Positions 1 through 7,987 of a stretch of 64,000 nt of DNA are shown here, one piece after another. Each line of letters starts with the position of its first letter. Position 1 is the stretch's first letter. The DNA comes from CAZZKJ01 sp964654695 (GTDB lineage Bacteria > Krumholzibacteriota > Krumholzibacteriia > WVZY01), in contig CAZZKJ010000001.1 of NCBI GenBank assembly GCA_964654695.1, positions 62,001 through 126,000 of the forward strand, given 5' to 3'. The notes under the pieces were generated by a model. The model was given only the letters and a program-made list of their open reading frames with translations. It was not told where the DNA came from and did not search any database. A program made the translations under genes and the position numbers.

Positions 1-2
1 GA

Positions 3-1154
3 TTGAGAATATTCGCCGGCATTTTGATTCTTATGCTGGTGTTGGGAGTAGGAGGCGTCAAGTATTTGCAGTCGACGAGAGGAATGGTTTTCCTGTTGGA
101 CCATGGATTCGGCAGCTACTACCCGCGTGTCCAGCATATCATAGAACAGGCGCTGGGGGCCGAGATAAGCGGGCAAGGACTGGGGAAAAATGTAAAACCG
201 GGTGCCGAGCGGGCACGAATTCGCGGTGCTGAACGCAAGGTAATCATATGGAACATCGAATGCGTTGGTGAATGCGATCTCATTAAGATCAACCTGGCTT
301 TGACCGGGGCCGTGCGTCGTCTGGGTGCGGCCGTGCGTTCGAGCAGGGAAAGCGACGACGGGGAAACCCTGTTTTTCGAAGCGGGAAGCCGAAAGGCGCC
401 CACACAGCGAATCGTCATTAGAAGGTCCGGCGCAATCTCGCTTGAGAAGCAGCGGGATGCCGTGGGAACTTCCGAATTCGCAATGCTGTCGCTGGTGATT
501 GATGATTTCGGTTATTCAAGAAACGGTATTGTCAATGCTTTCATGTCGCTGGACCTGCCGCTGACCTTGTCGGTCATTCCATCACTCCTCTTTTCCTCTT
601 ATTCATTGGAGCGTGCGGAGGAAAGGGGGAAGGAAGTTATTTTGCATCTGCCGATGGAACCTGAAAATAAAGTGGAATACGATGTGCCTCCGGTTACGAC
701 GGCGATGTCGGGCCGTGATATAGGGCGGATGGTGGAGGAATACGTGTCCGAACTTCCGGGCATCAAGGGGGTCAACAATCACATGGGGTCGAAGGCGACT
801 ACGGATACAAGGGTGATGAAAGCGGTTATGAAGGTTCTCAAGGATCGGAGGCTGTTCTTTCTCGATTCTTTGACTTCTCCGCGTTCGGTGGCATATAATA
901 CCGCCGTAGATGCAGGCGTGCCCGCGGAAAGAAACGACCTGTTCATCGATGCCGGCACCGAAGATCCGTCGGTCATCGAAAAAAGACTGCAACGATTGAT
1001 AGATATTGCAAAAATCAAGGGGCACGCGGTCGGCATCGGCCATCCAAGACCGTGGACATTGGAAGCTTTGAAAAACAGCGAAGCATTATTGAAGAATTCG
1101 GGAATTCACCTGGTTTTTTTGTCCCGGCTGGTTGAAACGAGAAGCAGCGATTAA
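3..1154 (+). CDS. Divergent polysaccharide deacetylase (YibQ/DUF610 family)
   Basis: Belongs to the YibQ-like divergent polysaccharide deacetylases, envelope proteins with a NodB-type barrel whose substrate is not settled. An N-terminal hydrophobic segment (about residues 3-20) suggests a signal anchor. The catalytic-like domain runs from about residue 160 to the end. It contains VIDDFG (about 165-170), the NHMGS motif (about 258) and a late GIGHP motif (about 343-347), all hallmarks of the family. The first visible codon is a TTG at the window edge, so the true start may lie upstream. The gene ends 12 bases before pdxJ on the same strand, suggesting co-transcription. Confidence 0.88.
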   Translation: MRIFAGILILMLVLGVGGVKYLQSTRGMVFLLDHGFGSYYPRVQHIIEQALGAEISGQGLGKNVKPGAERARIRGAERKVIIWNIECVGECDLIKINLALTGAVRRLGAAVRSSRESDDGETLFFEAGSRKAPTQRIVIRRSGAISLEKQRDAVGTSEFAMLSLVIDDFGYSRNGIVNAFMSLDLPLTLSVIPSLLFSSYSLERAEERGKEVILHLPMEPENKVEYDVPPVTTAMSGRDIGRMVEEYVSELPGIKGVNNHMGSKATTDTRVMKAVMKVLKDRRLFFLDSLTSPRSVAYNTAVDAGVPAERNDLFIDAGTEDPSVIEKRLQRLIDIAKIKGHAVGIGHPRPWTLEALKNSEALLKNSGIHLVFLSRLVETRSSD

Positions 1155-1166
1155 GGAGGAGCGGCT

Positions 1167-1883
1167 ATGGTCAGATTAGGCGTGAATGTTGATCATGTTG
1201 CAACAATACGGGAGGCAAGAAAAACATATGAGCCCGATCCCGTGAGCGCCGCCGCCGCCGTGGAGATGGCGGGCGCGGATCAAATAACGATCCATCTTCG
1301 CGAAGACAGGCGCCACATACAGAACCGCGACGCGAGACTCATCAGGGAAGTCGTAAAAACCTCCCTGAATCTCGAAATGGCCGCGACAGCGGAAATGCAG
1401 GAGATAGCGATGGCCCTGCATCCGGATTCGGTCACGCTCGTTCCCGAAAAAAGGCAGGAGGTAACGACGGAGGGCGGACTCGATCTGGTCAAGGCCGGGT
1501 CTTACGCTGCGGAAGTCGTCAAGACTTTGAAAGAAGCACGAATAAAAACTGCCGCGTTTGTCGATCCTGATTTGGACCAGATAAAAGAGGCCGCGCGCAT
1601 GCAGTTCGATGCCGTCGAGATTCATACCGGCCGATATGCAAACGCCTCTTCTTCCACGGCGGCCGCGGAACTGCATAAAATCCGGGAAACCGCTGCGGCC
1701 GTCCGCAGATTGGGCATGGCCGTGCATGCCGGACACGGTCTGAACTATCATAATACCGGGACCGTGCTCGCGATTTCCGAGATAGAAGAACTGAATATCG
1801 GCCATGCCATTATTGCCAGGGCCGTTTTTACCGGGCTTGATAGGGCCGTCAGGGATATGCTCAAACTCATGGGAAGGATTTGA
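1167..1883 (+). CDS. pdxJ: Pyridoxine 5'-phosphate synthase PdxJ
   Basis: Condenses 1-deoxyxylulose 5-phosphate with 3-amino-2-oxopropyl phosphate to give pyridoxine 5'-phosphate, the last step of the DXP-dependent vitamin B6 route, in the cytoplasm. The 238-residue protein has the family length and begins with the signature LGVNVDHVATIREAR. Further family blocks are the ITIHLREDRRHI segment, the EIHTG block and the C-terminal HAGHGLNYHN phosphate-binding loop. An AGGAG ribosome-binding site precedes the ATG. It follows the deacetylase by 12 bases, so the two are probably co-transcribed, although no functional link is evident. Confidence 0.97.
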   Translation: MVRLGVNVDHVATIREARKTYEPDPVSAAAAVEMAGADQITIHLREDRRHIQNRDARLIREVVKTSLNLEMAATAEMQEIAMALHPDSVTLVPEKRQEVTTEGGLDLVKAGSYAAEVVKTLKEARIKTAAFVDPDLDQIKEAARMQFDAVEIHTGRYANASSSTAAAELHKIRETAAAVRRLGMAVHAGHGLNYHNTGTVLAISEIEELNIGHAIIARAVFTGLDRAVRDMLKLMGRI

Positions 1884-1895
1884 GCGGCGAAGGGG

Positions 1896-2459
1896 CTAAT
1901 TCCTGAAAAATATGGACAATCCCGCCATGATTTTGTGTTCCGAATAATTTGCAATAGGATCATTTAATATTCTGCGCATTTGATATTCAACTCTGATCCC
2001 GGCTCTTTCTACGAGATTGCATTTGAATCCGGTTCCGATACCCAGCGTATAGCGCGTATGATCGAAGCTGCCGATATCTTCATAGCGAAGGCCGCCCCCG
2101 AAGGATGCAAAAAAATAATTCCTGCTTTTTCCGATTTGCCTGTGCAGGCCCAAGAATCCTTCAAGTGAAAATTCATCGAGCGAGCTGACGTGCATAAAAG
2201 AAGCGCTGAACTCGACTTCAATAAGTCCCGGTAACAGGCCGGTAAATATGCCCCCGCGCAGTGATATATCTCCGGCCGAGACGCCTTCGACACTGACCAG
2301 CGAACCGGCAGCGCCGGTCTCGATTACCCCCGGGCGGATAAATGATTTCTGCGGCCCGGAATCGTTGTCCGCCACCTGCGATGCCTGCAGCGGCCCTGCG
2401 GCGAGAACCAAAAGGGCGATTCCAGCATATGCATATATTAAATTCATATTCATATTCAT
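1896..2459 (-). CDS. Small outer-membrane beta-barrel-like protein with signal peptide
   Basis: I recognise no named family. The 187-residue product has a clear signal peptide (hydrophobic IYAYAGIALLVLAAG, then an A-S type cleavage region near residue 27). After it come alternating-polarity, glycine- and aromatic-rich stretches typical of small outer-membrane beta barrels, ending in a final strand with FFRN. The start is ambiguous because three in-frame ATGs at 2459, 2453 and 2447 form a tandem ATGAAT repeat. It follows the GH113-like gene by 8 bases on the same strand, so the two are probably one transcript. Function cannot be stated beyond a probable outer-membrane location. Confidence 0.6.
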   Translation of the reverse strand: MNMNMNLIYAYAGIALLVLAAGPLQASQVADNDSGPQKSFIRPGVIETGAAGSLVSVEGVSAGDISLRGGIFTGLLPGLIEVEFSASFMHVSSLDEFSLEGFLGLHRQIGKSRNYFFASFGGGLRYEDIGSFDHTRYTLGIGTGFKCNLVERAGIRVEYQMRRILNDPIANYSEHKIMAGLSIFFRN

Positions 2460-2467
2460 GATTCAGG

Positions 2468-3541
2468 TTATTTCCAGGCTTCGGCCAATTCTCTCTCTGC
2501 GGGCTTGCCGCGGGGCGTGTAATTCTTATCATGGGTGCCGGCCGAGCCCGTTGGAGTCCAGTTCCACCAGGATACACCCCTGATCCAATCTTTGTCTCCA
2601 AGGGTCTGGAGAGCTGCCCAGTAAAGATCGGCCTGTTCGCCATAATCCGAGGCGTCATTCAAATTGCAGATTTCCGGGTGCATTCCGGCTCCGTTGGTGC
2701 TCGGATAACCGATTTCCGTGAAAATGATATCGTGTTTGACCAGTCTTCGGCATATCTGCAGGCGATTGAGCCAAAACTGCCAGCCTGCGAGCATTTCCAT
2801 GCGGGAAGCGGTCTCGCGCTTTGTAATAGGAGCGTAAAAGTCGATTCCAATCGCATCGAGAGCATCCCAGAAAGGAACCTGTCTGTATTCATCCCATGAT
2901 GCGGCATAAATAAGCTCGCCGAAAAATATCTGTCTGATGTCGGCGATCAAGAGTCTCCATTGAGACTCGTATTTCAACGTTCCCGCGAGTTCCGTTCCGA
3001 TGACGAACTGTTGGGCGGCAAGGGTTGTTTCGGCGAACGCCGCCCAGGGAAGAACAAAAGCCCTGTAAGATCGAAACCATTCATCGGGATTATCCGGACA
3101 GATGAAACCACGCCAATCTTCATCATCGAGATCGACATGGGGTTTTATCATTATGCCTGCCCGTCCCTCATGAGTTCGCCACCGCGATACGGCGGCGGCC
3201 ACAGAAGGCATTCTGGGTGTCAGCTTGGCGTCGATTCGAACCCGGCTGGAGACGCAAGTGCTCTGATAAGCCGTGATGATAAAAGTGATAGTATTCGCCC
3301 CTGCCGCATGGATTTCATCAATGGCGTCGAAGGCCGGCTGAGATCCGTATCCCCATGCAGACCACTCCGCCAATGTAATTCCTCTTAAAGTCATTTCCGG
3401 CGTTCGCGCAGGGGCGTTTGGCAACCTGGAGCATCCCGGAGCATTCATGATGTGGATCAGAAAAAATAGCAGGGAGATTAGTGAAAGCCCGGCCGTCAGA
3501 CACAGGCGCCGCAGCAGGTCTTTCGAGGGCTGAAAAATCAT
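2468..3541 (-). CDS. GH113-like glycoside hydrolase with N-terminal membrane anchor
   Basis: Resembles glycoside hydrolase family 113 (beta-mannanase-type TIM barrels). After a hydrophobic anchor or signal at about residues 14-32, the barrel shows RGITL near residue 53, the IKPHVDL strand near 132, GTEL with probable acid/base Glu184, WDEY and the WDALDAIGIDFY strand near 225-236. EIGY follows with the probable nucleophile Glu276. Length (357 aa) suits the family. The protein is likely exported and acts on a beta-linked glycan, but the substrate is not readable from sequence. It shares a strand with, and ends 8 bases before, the outer-membrane barrel gene. Confidence 0.8.
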   Translation of the reverse strand: MIFQPSKDLLRRLCLTAGLSLISLLFFLIHIMNAPGCSRLPNAPARTPEMTLRGITLAEWSAWGYGSQPAFDAIDEIHAAGANTITFIITAYQSTCVSSRVRIDAKLTPRMPSVAAAVSRWRTHEGRAGIMIKPHVDLDDEDWRGFICPDNPDEWFRSYRAFVLPWAAFAETTLAAQQFVIGTELAGTLKYESQWRLLIADIRQIFFGELIYAASWDEYRQVPFWDALDAIGIDFYAPITKRETASRMEMLAGWQFWLNRLQICRRLVKHDIIFTEIGYPSTNGAGMHPEICNLNDASDYGEQADLYWAALQTLGDKDWIRGVSWWNWTPTGSAGTHDKNYTPRGKPAERELAEAWK

Positions 3542-3591
3542 GAAATCATCACGAAAAAATACAAAGATTGCATTGTAAAATCCATTGATTC

Positions 3592-3798
3592 TTATTCAGG
3601 GACTGCCGGAGCCCCCCGCTCTTTATTCTCCACTTTTGCTCTGGGGCCTGTCCATCCAATTCCGGATAAGCAGTTGTCCGGATCATTGCCAGTATACCAT
3701 AGATAAATAATCGAATTCAGGAACCGTTCAAAAGCCTGTTGGTCGAACCGCGGGTGAAAAAGCTCTTTGCAGCCGTCTTTGAAGGCATGCCTGTACAT
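3592..3798 (-). CDS. Doubtful 68-residue ORF or gene remnant upstream of the GH113 gene
   Basis: This short open frame has no recognisable family. Its composition looks protein-like (a GCKELFHPRF segment, then an aromatic FLNSIIYLWYTGN stretch), and the frame stays protein-like for several codons before its ATG until an in-frame stop. That pattern could mean a decayed gene. There is no ribosome-binding site. The same DNA abuts the secD promoter, so the frame may be fortuitous. It lies in the 453-base gap between the divergent GH113 and secD genes. Confidence 0.2.
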   Translation of the reverse strand: MYRHAFKDGCKELFHPRFDQQAFERFLNSIIYLWYTGNDPDNCLSGIGWTGPRAKVENKERGAPAVPE

Positions 3799-3805
3799 AA
3801 ACTGC

Positions 3806-3833
3806 TTGACTCCGGGGTGCTAATTTGTATAAT
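3806..3833 (+). promoter_or_regulatory. Sigma-70-type promoter for secD
   Basis: TTGACT at 3806-3811 and TATAAT at 3828-3833 are separated by 16 bases. Transcription would begin near 3840, giving a leader of about 155 bases before secD. The leader contains a perfect 7-bp hairpin (3899-3905 pairing with 3910-3916). No coding or known RNA motif was seen in the rest of the gap. Confidence 0.75.
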
Positions 3834-3994
3834 TCTAGCTTTGCATGATTTCCTCCCTCGATTTGAGCAATCTCAATTAGGGAATAGAGTTCAGGCCCGG
3901 ACGGCAGCGGCCGTCCAGGCTTTAGTAATCTAGGGAGGCTTTTGCGCCGGAGGGATTCAACCCGCCGGTGCCAGGTGATGTTCCAGAGGCAATT

Positions 3995-5719
3995 ATGCGT
4001 AAGTGGAAACCTGTTTTTATCTTCGTTGTAATAGCTGTCAGCTTTTACTCGCTTATTCCCAGTCTGAGATTCTACGGCATGTCTGAGGACGAAAAAGCCA
4101 GACTCTCGTATGACGAAAGGGATAAGTACATTCAGTCCATTATCAAGCTGGGGTTGGATCTCCAGGGAGGCATGCATCTGGTGCTCGAAGTCGATGATTC
4201 CGAACTCGACGAAAATGCCAAGAAAGATGCGCTGGACCGCGCGATAAAGATCATTCGAAACCGAGTAGACCAATTCGGCGTGTCCGAACCCGTGATTCAG
4301 AAGCAGGGCGAGAAACGAATCATCGTCGAAATGCCCGGATTGCAAAATGTAAGCAGGGCTAAAGGCTTGATCGGCCAGACCGCCCTCCTCGAATTCAAAC
4401 TGGTCAAGGAAAGCCGGGATATGACCCGGATATTGAGAGAGCTCGATAAAGCCCTGAAGGGAATAAAGATCGAAGGGACGGTCGTGGATTCTTCCGCCGC
4501 ATCGGATACCGAAGCCGAAAGTGCCGGCAAAGCAAAACCGCCCGGGGAAGATACCGGACTGGCGGCGCAGACCTCTTCGCAGCAGGAACCTGTTACAACC
4601 GAGATCGATTCTACTATTCCCTCTATTCCGGGTGTCGAGGTGGAAATGCCTATCGAAGCAATTTCGAGGGAAAACCCTTTTACATCATACCTTTTGAATT
4701 TTTATGGAGGAGGCGCCGTTGCCGATGTGAAAAATATGGAGAAGGTGGATATTCTTTTGAGTACTCCCCAGGCCAAGTCTGTTATCCCCGGCAACCTGGA
4801 GTTTTTATGGAATACCGAGGACAAGGCTATTGAGGGAGGCGGAAGAGGACGCGTGCTGTACCTGCTCGATAAAAAGCCCCTGCTTACAGGCAGAACACTC
4901 GTTAATGCCTACACGCAGCCCGACCCGAAGAATCCTGCCAATTTAAATGTCGCGTTCAATCTCAACAAGGAAGGGGCGGTAAAATTCGCCCGTTTTACAG
5001 GTGAAAACATAGGCAAACAGATAGCGATAGTGCTCGATAACAAGGTAAGATCCGCTCCTACCGTTATAACCAAGATACCAAATGGAGAAGGGCGAATCAC
5101 CGGCAGGTTCAGCGACATTGAAGCCAATGATCTTTCAATCGTGCTGAGGGCCGGCGCTCTGCCCGCCCCGGTTGAAATAAAAGAAGAGCGTTCGGTCGGT
5201 CCTTCGCTTGGACACGACTCGATAGTACTTGGTGTTCGTGCGGCGATCTATGGATTTATATTGGTGATGTTATTCATGATATTGTATTACCGGGCTTCGG
5301 GCTTTCTTGCGTGTTCGGCGCTGTTGTTGAATCTCATAATAGTACTGGCCACGCTGGCCCGCCTGCACGCGGCGTTGACTTTGCCGGGAATTGCCGGATT
5401 GATCTTGACCATTGGTATGGCGGTCGATGCCAATGTTCTGATTTTCGAAAGAATACGCGAAGAGCTGGCAAAGGCAAAAACAGTAAGAAGCGCCATAGAC
5501 AGCGGTTACGCCAGAGCTTTTACTACTATCTTCGATGCGAATTTCACGACGTTGATTACAGCATTCGTGCTGTGGCAGTTTGGAACAGGCCCCATAAAGG
5601 GCTTCGCGACCACGTTGAGTATCGGCATTATCGCCAGTATGTTTACTGCACTGATGTGTACGCGCGCGGTTTTTGAATTCATTACTTCCAGATGGCTTCT
5701 CAAGAAGCTGAGCATCTAG
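3995..5719 (+). CDS. secD: Protein translocase subunit SecD
   Basis: Membrane component of the SecDF complex, which uses the proton motive force to help pull exported proteins through SecYEG. It has an N-terminal membrane helix, a large periplasmic P1 region with LGLDLQGGMHL and the NRVDQFGVSEP block, and a C-terminal bundle of five helices containing the GMAVDANVLIFERIREE motif. The ATG at 3995 is preferred over the in-frame GTG at 3968 because AGAGG lies 5 bases upstream of it. An acidic, Ser/Thr/Pro-rich insertion of about 70 residues (roughly residues 160-230) interrupts the P1 region. secF follows 18 bases later. Confidence 0.96.
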   Translation: MRKWKPVFIFVVIAVSFYSLIPSLRFYGMSEDEKARLSYDERDKYIQSIIKLGLDLQGGMHLVLEVDDSELDENAKKDALDRAIKIIRNRVDQFGVSEPVIQKQGEKRIIVEMPGLQNVSRAKGLIGQTALLEFKLVKESRDMTRILRELDKALKGIKIEGTVVDSSAASDTEAESAGKAKPPGEDTGLAAQTSSQQEPVTTEIDSTIPSIPGVEVEMPIEAISRENPFTSYLLNFYGGGAVADVKNMEKVDILLSTPQAKSVIPGNLEFLWNTEDKAIEGGGRGRVLYLLDKKPLLTGRTLVNAYTQPDPKNPANLNVAFNLNKEGAVKFARFTGENIGKQIAIVLDNKVRSAPTVITKIPNGEGRITGRFSDIEANDLSIVLRAGALPAPVEIKEERSVGPSLGHDSIVLGVRAAIYGFILVMLFMILYYRASGFLACSALLLNLIIVLATLARLHAALTLPGIAGLILTIGMAVDANVLIFERIREELAKAKTVRSAIDSGYARAFTTIFDANFTTLITAFVLWQFGTGPIKGFATTLSIGIIASMFTALMCTRAVFEFITSRWLLKKLSI

Positions 5720-5737
5720 ATATAGAGGACCGGATCG

Positions 5738-6646
5738 ATGCAGTTTTTCAAAAATCCCAGAATAGGTTTTATCCAGGCCCGTAGAAAGGCAATGATTATT
5801 TCGGCCGCAGCTATACTGACGGGTATAGTCTTTGCCGTTCTGCGCGGGGGTTATAATCCGAGCATAGATTTTGCCGGCGGAACACTCGTGGAAATAAAAC
5901 TGGAAAAACCAGTGCCGCTGCAAATGATCAGGGATATTATGGCGGGTTCCGAGTTTGCCGGCGTGGAGGTCACAAATTTCGGAAAGCCGGAGGAAGTTCT
6001 TATTAAGGTTAAACAGGTGGGCGAAGCAGCGGAAGCTGCCAGGAAGATAGTCTCCGCGATTCAAGGCGAGATCGCCGATCAGCAAATCGATATACGCCGG
6101 AGCGAAACGGTTGGACCTAAAATAGGAAACGAGCTGAAGACGGCTGCTTTATGGGCGATCATTTATTCATTGTTCGGAATCATTGTTTATATTTCATGGC
6201 GGTTCGAATTCAAGTTTGCAGTAGGGGCAATTCTGGCCCTTATCCATGACGTAATGATAACCCTGGGCTTCTTCGCCGTGACAGATAAGGAGATATCTTT
6301 GCCCGTGATAGCCGCCATTTTGACGATAGTGGGGTACTCCCTCAATGATACAATCGTGGTTTTTGACCGTATAAGGGAAAATCTGCGAATGAGAAAAAGA
6401 GAGAGCTTCCCTGCCGTCGTTAATGCCTCCATAAACGAAACTTTATCCAGAACTGTAATTACGTCCGTGACAACTCTCGTTGTGGTGATTTGTTTGACGA
6501 TTCTCGGTGGGGAAATGATTCGCGACTTCGCATTAACTCTGCTGATCGGAGTAATGGTCGGTACTTATTCATCCATTTTTATTGCCAGCCCTCTTCTGGT
6601 TGAATGGCATGCTGCTATGAGCAAGCGGGTCAAGAAAAAGAAGTGA
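5738..6646 (+). CDS. secF: Protein translocase subunit SecF
   Basis: Partner of SecD in the SecDF secretion motor. The 302-residue protein has an N-terminal helix (about residues 20-37), the SIDFAGGTLVEIKL block, a short periplasmic domain and a five-helix C-terminal bundle. The bundle contains the GYSLNDTIVVFDRIREN motif typical of SecF, and the tail is lysine-rich and cytoplasmic. Its ATG lies 18 bases after secD behind a GAGG-type site, so the two form one operon. The DUF456 gene downstream is probably read through as well. Confidence 0.97.
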   Translation: MQFFKNPRIGFIQARRKAMIISAAAILTGIVFAVLRGGYNPSIDFAGGTLVEIKLEKPVPLQMIRDIMAGSEFAGVEVTNFGKPEEVLIKVKQVGEAAEAARKIVSAIQGEIADQQIDIRRSETVGPKIGNELKTAALWAIIYSLFGIIVYISWRFEFKFAVGAILALIHDVMITLGFFAVTDKEISLPVIAAILTIVGYSLNDTIVVFDRIRENLRMRKRESFPAVVNASINETLSRTVITSVTTLVVVICLTILGGEMIRDFALTLLIGVMVGTYSSIFIASPLLVEWHAAMSKRVKKKK

Positions 6647-6677
6647 AAAACCTGAACCTCTAACGCCGGGGGGAGCG

Positions 6678-7190
6678 GTGGATTACCTTTACAGAACTCT
6701 CCTCGTCCTGCTTTACCTGGTTCTTTCGATTATTCTTGTCTCCACGGCCGTTGGTATCCCCGGTACTTGGATTCTTTTTGGAACCGCTTTGATAGTGGCC
6801 GTCGTGTCTCATTTTTCCTCCATTACATTGGGACTGCTGTTGGTGTGCCTCGCGCTGGCTTCCGCGGGAGAAATCACAGAGACCTTTCTGGGATCGGTGG
6901 TTATAGCTAACAGGGGTGGCAGCAGGATAGGCATAGCAGGTACGATGCTCGGAGGGTTCGCGGGCGTCATACTCGGGGCGCCGCATTTTTTTCCTATAGG
7001 AAGCATAGTTTTTGGTTTTCTGGGTGCTTTTTTGGGAGCGGTTATCGGAGAATTCATCTCGTACCGGAGCCTGGATTCGGCCCTTCGAATCGGGTTCTGG
7101 GCCTTCGTGGGACGCCTGGGCGCCGTGTTCGTTAAAATATGTATGGGTGGAGTGATTCTATGGATAATTATTACGCGGACGTGGCCGTGA
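6678..7190 (+). CDS. DUF456 family small membrane protein
   Basis: This 170-residue protein is almost entirely hydrophobic, with about five or six membrane segments rich in glycine. The GIPGTW turn near residue 27 and the repeated G-x-x-x-G helices (GGFAGVILGAP, GFLGAFLGAVIGE) match the DUF456 family, whose function is unknown. Translation starts at GTG 6678 behind a GGGGGAG site. It lies 31 bases after secF and before a strong terminator, so it is probably the last gene of the secDF operon. Confidence 0.82.
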   Translation: MDYLYRTLLVLLYLVLSIILVSTAVGIPGTWILFGTALIVAVVSHFSSITLGLLLVCLALASAGEITETFLGSVVIANRGGSRIGIAGTMLGGFAGVILGAPHFFPIGSIVFGFLGAFLGAVIGEFISYRSLDSALRIGFWAFVGRLGAVFVKICMGGVILWIIITRTWP

Positions 7191-7246
7191 TTCCCGAAAA
7201 ATAACCGCGCGAACCCGCCCGTCGCTGTCCTTTTTAATGGACACCG

Positions 7247-7269
7247 TGTCTCTTTCAGAGACATTTTTT
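7247..7269 (+). terminator. Rho-independent terminator after secD-secF-DUF456
   Basis: A perfect 7-bp stem (TGTCTCT pairing with AGAGACA, loop TTC) is followed directly by six T residues. It lies 57 bases after the DUF456 stop codon. Confidence 0.88.
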
Positions 7270-7315
7270 ATTTCCACTTGCCGGGTTAAGTTATTAGAAT
7301 ACAATAAGATATATG

Positions 7316-7331
7316 TGGCATGATGATTGCT
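7316..7331 (+). promoter_or_regulatory. Sigma-54-type (-24/-12) promoter
   Basis: The site reads TGGCATGATGATTGCT. GG at 7317-7318 and GC at 7329-7330 are exactly 10 bases apart, matching the RpoN consensus TGGCAC-N5-TTGCW at almost every conserved base. The predicted start is near 7342, 27 bases before the ATG of the secreted-protein gene. A TTTTATTA stretch follows. No enhancer-binding protein gene is present in the window. Confidence 0.7.
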
Positions 7332-7368
7332 ATTTTATTACCGCTTATTGTAAATATTGGAAAGGACT

Positions 7369-7905
7369 ATGAAGTATACATATTGGATCATCATATTCGC
7401 AGTTTCCATCACAGGATTCATGAACGGAACACCTGCGGCCGCGGCAGTTCCCACCTCTGAAGCCGATTACGGCATCGGCCTCGGCGGCGACCGCGCAAAG
7501 CAGAAGCCGCCGCAGGTCATGCAAAAGGACGGTAAAACATCAGCTTCCAAGAACGTTTTCGCGGACGTTGAAAGAGGCTGGCATGAACGCAGCGCGAACA
7601 GAATCACCAGACATTTCGGCAGAGGAAAAGTCGCCATATCGCTGAGGGGTGTCGGCCCATCCGGTGGGCATTTCAGCAGGGATCAGAGCTTCTACCTGTT
7701 CAAGGACCTTTTCAAGTATACGATCACCAAGAAATTCAAGTTTATTCAATACAGCAATATCAATAGCGGCAAAAAAATCTACGCAGTGGCGGAACGCCAT
7801 TATCAACGCAGGCGGGATGGAAGATTGTTCAAAGACAAGGTATATGTATCTCTCCAGCTCGAAAACGGCCGTTGGGTGATAAGCGAGATAAAATCCATCC
7901 ACTGA
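7369..7905 (+). CDS. Secreted small protein, possibly NTF2-like (DUF4783-like)
   Basis: The product begins with a hydrophobic signal peptide (YTYWIIIFAVSITGF, cleavage near an A-A-A cluster at about residue 27). A domain follows in which VFADVERGWHERSANRITRHFG opens a small alpha/beta fold ending in VYVSLQLENGRWVISEIKSIH. This resembles DUF4783/NTF2-like exported proteins of FCB bacteria, but I cannot confirm it by eye. The ATG at 7369 is chosen over an upstream TTG because GGAAAGG lies just before it. It is preceded by a sigma-54-like promoter and followed 83 bases later by the giant kinase, so the two may be co-expressed. Confidence 0.6.
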   Translation: MKYTYWIIIFAVSITGFMNGTPAAAAVPTSEADYGIGLGGDRAKQKPPQVMQKDGKTSASKNVFADVERGWHERSANRITRHFGRGKVAISLRGVGPSGGHFSRDQSFYLFKDLFKYTITKKFKFIQYSNINSGKKIYAVAERHYQRRRDGRLFKDKVYVSLQLENGRWVISEIKSIH

Positions 7906-7987
7906 TGTCTTTTCCTGGGAACATTCCAATTTTAATATTCCAAGGCTGAGGCTATAATTGTGCCGGATCCCTGAAGGTAATCTGCGC

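Noticed and set aside
3570..3583. Minus-strand GG-N10-GC element upstream of the GH113-like gene
   Set aside because: Only the minimal dinucleotides and TGCA match; it could easily occur by chance.
3940..3976. tRNA T-arm-like string before secD
   Set aside because: The loop resembles TTCRANY but the flanking 5-bp stem does not pair and no other cloverleaf arm is present.
5270..6085. 271-residue frame antisense to secD/secF
   Set aside because: Shadow of two confidently identified genes; no motif or start signal.
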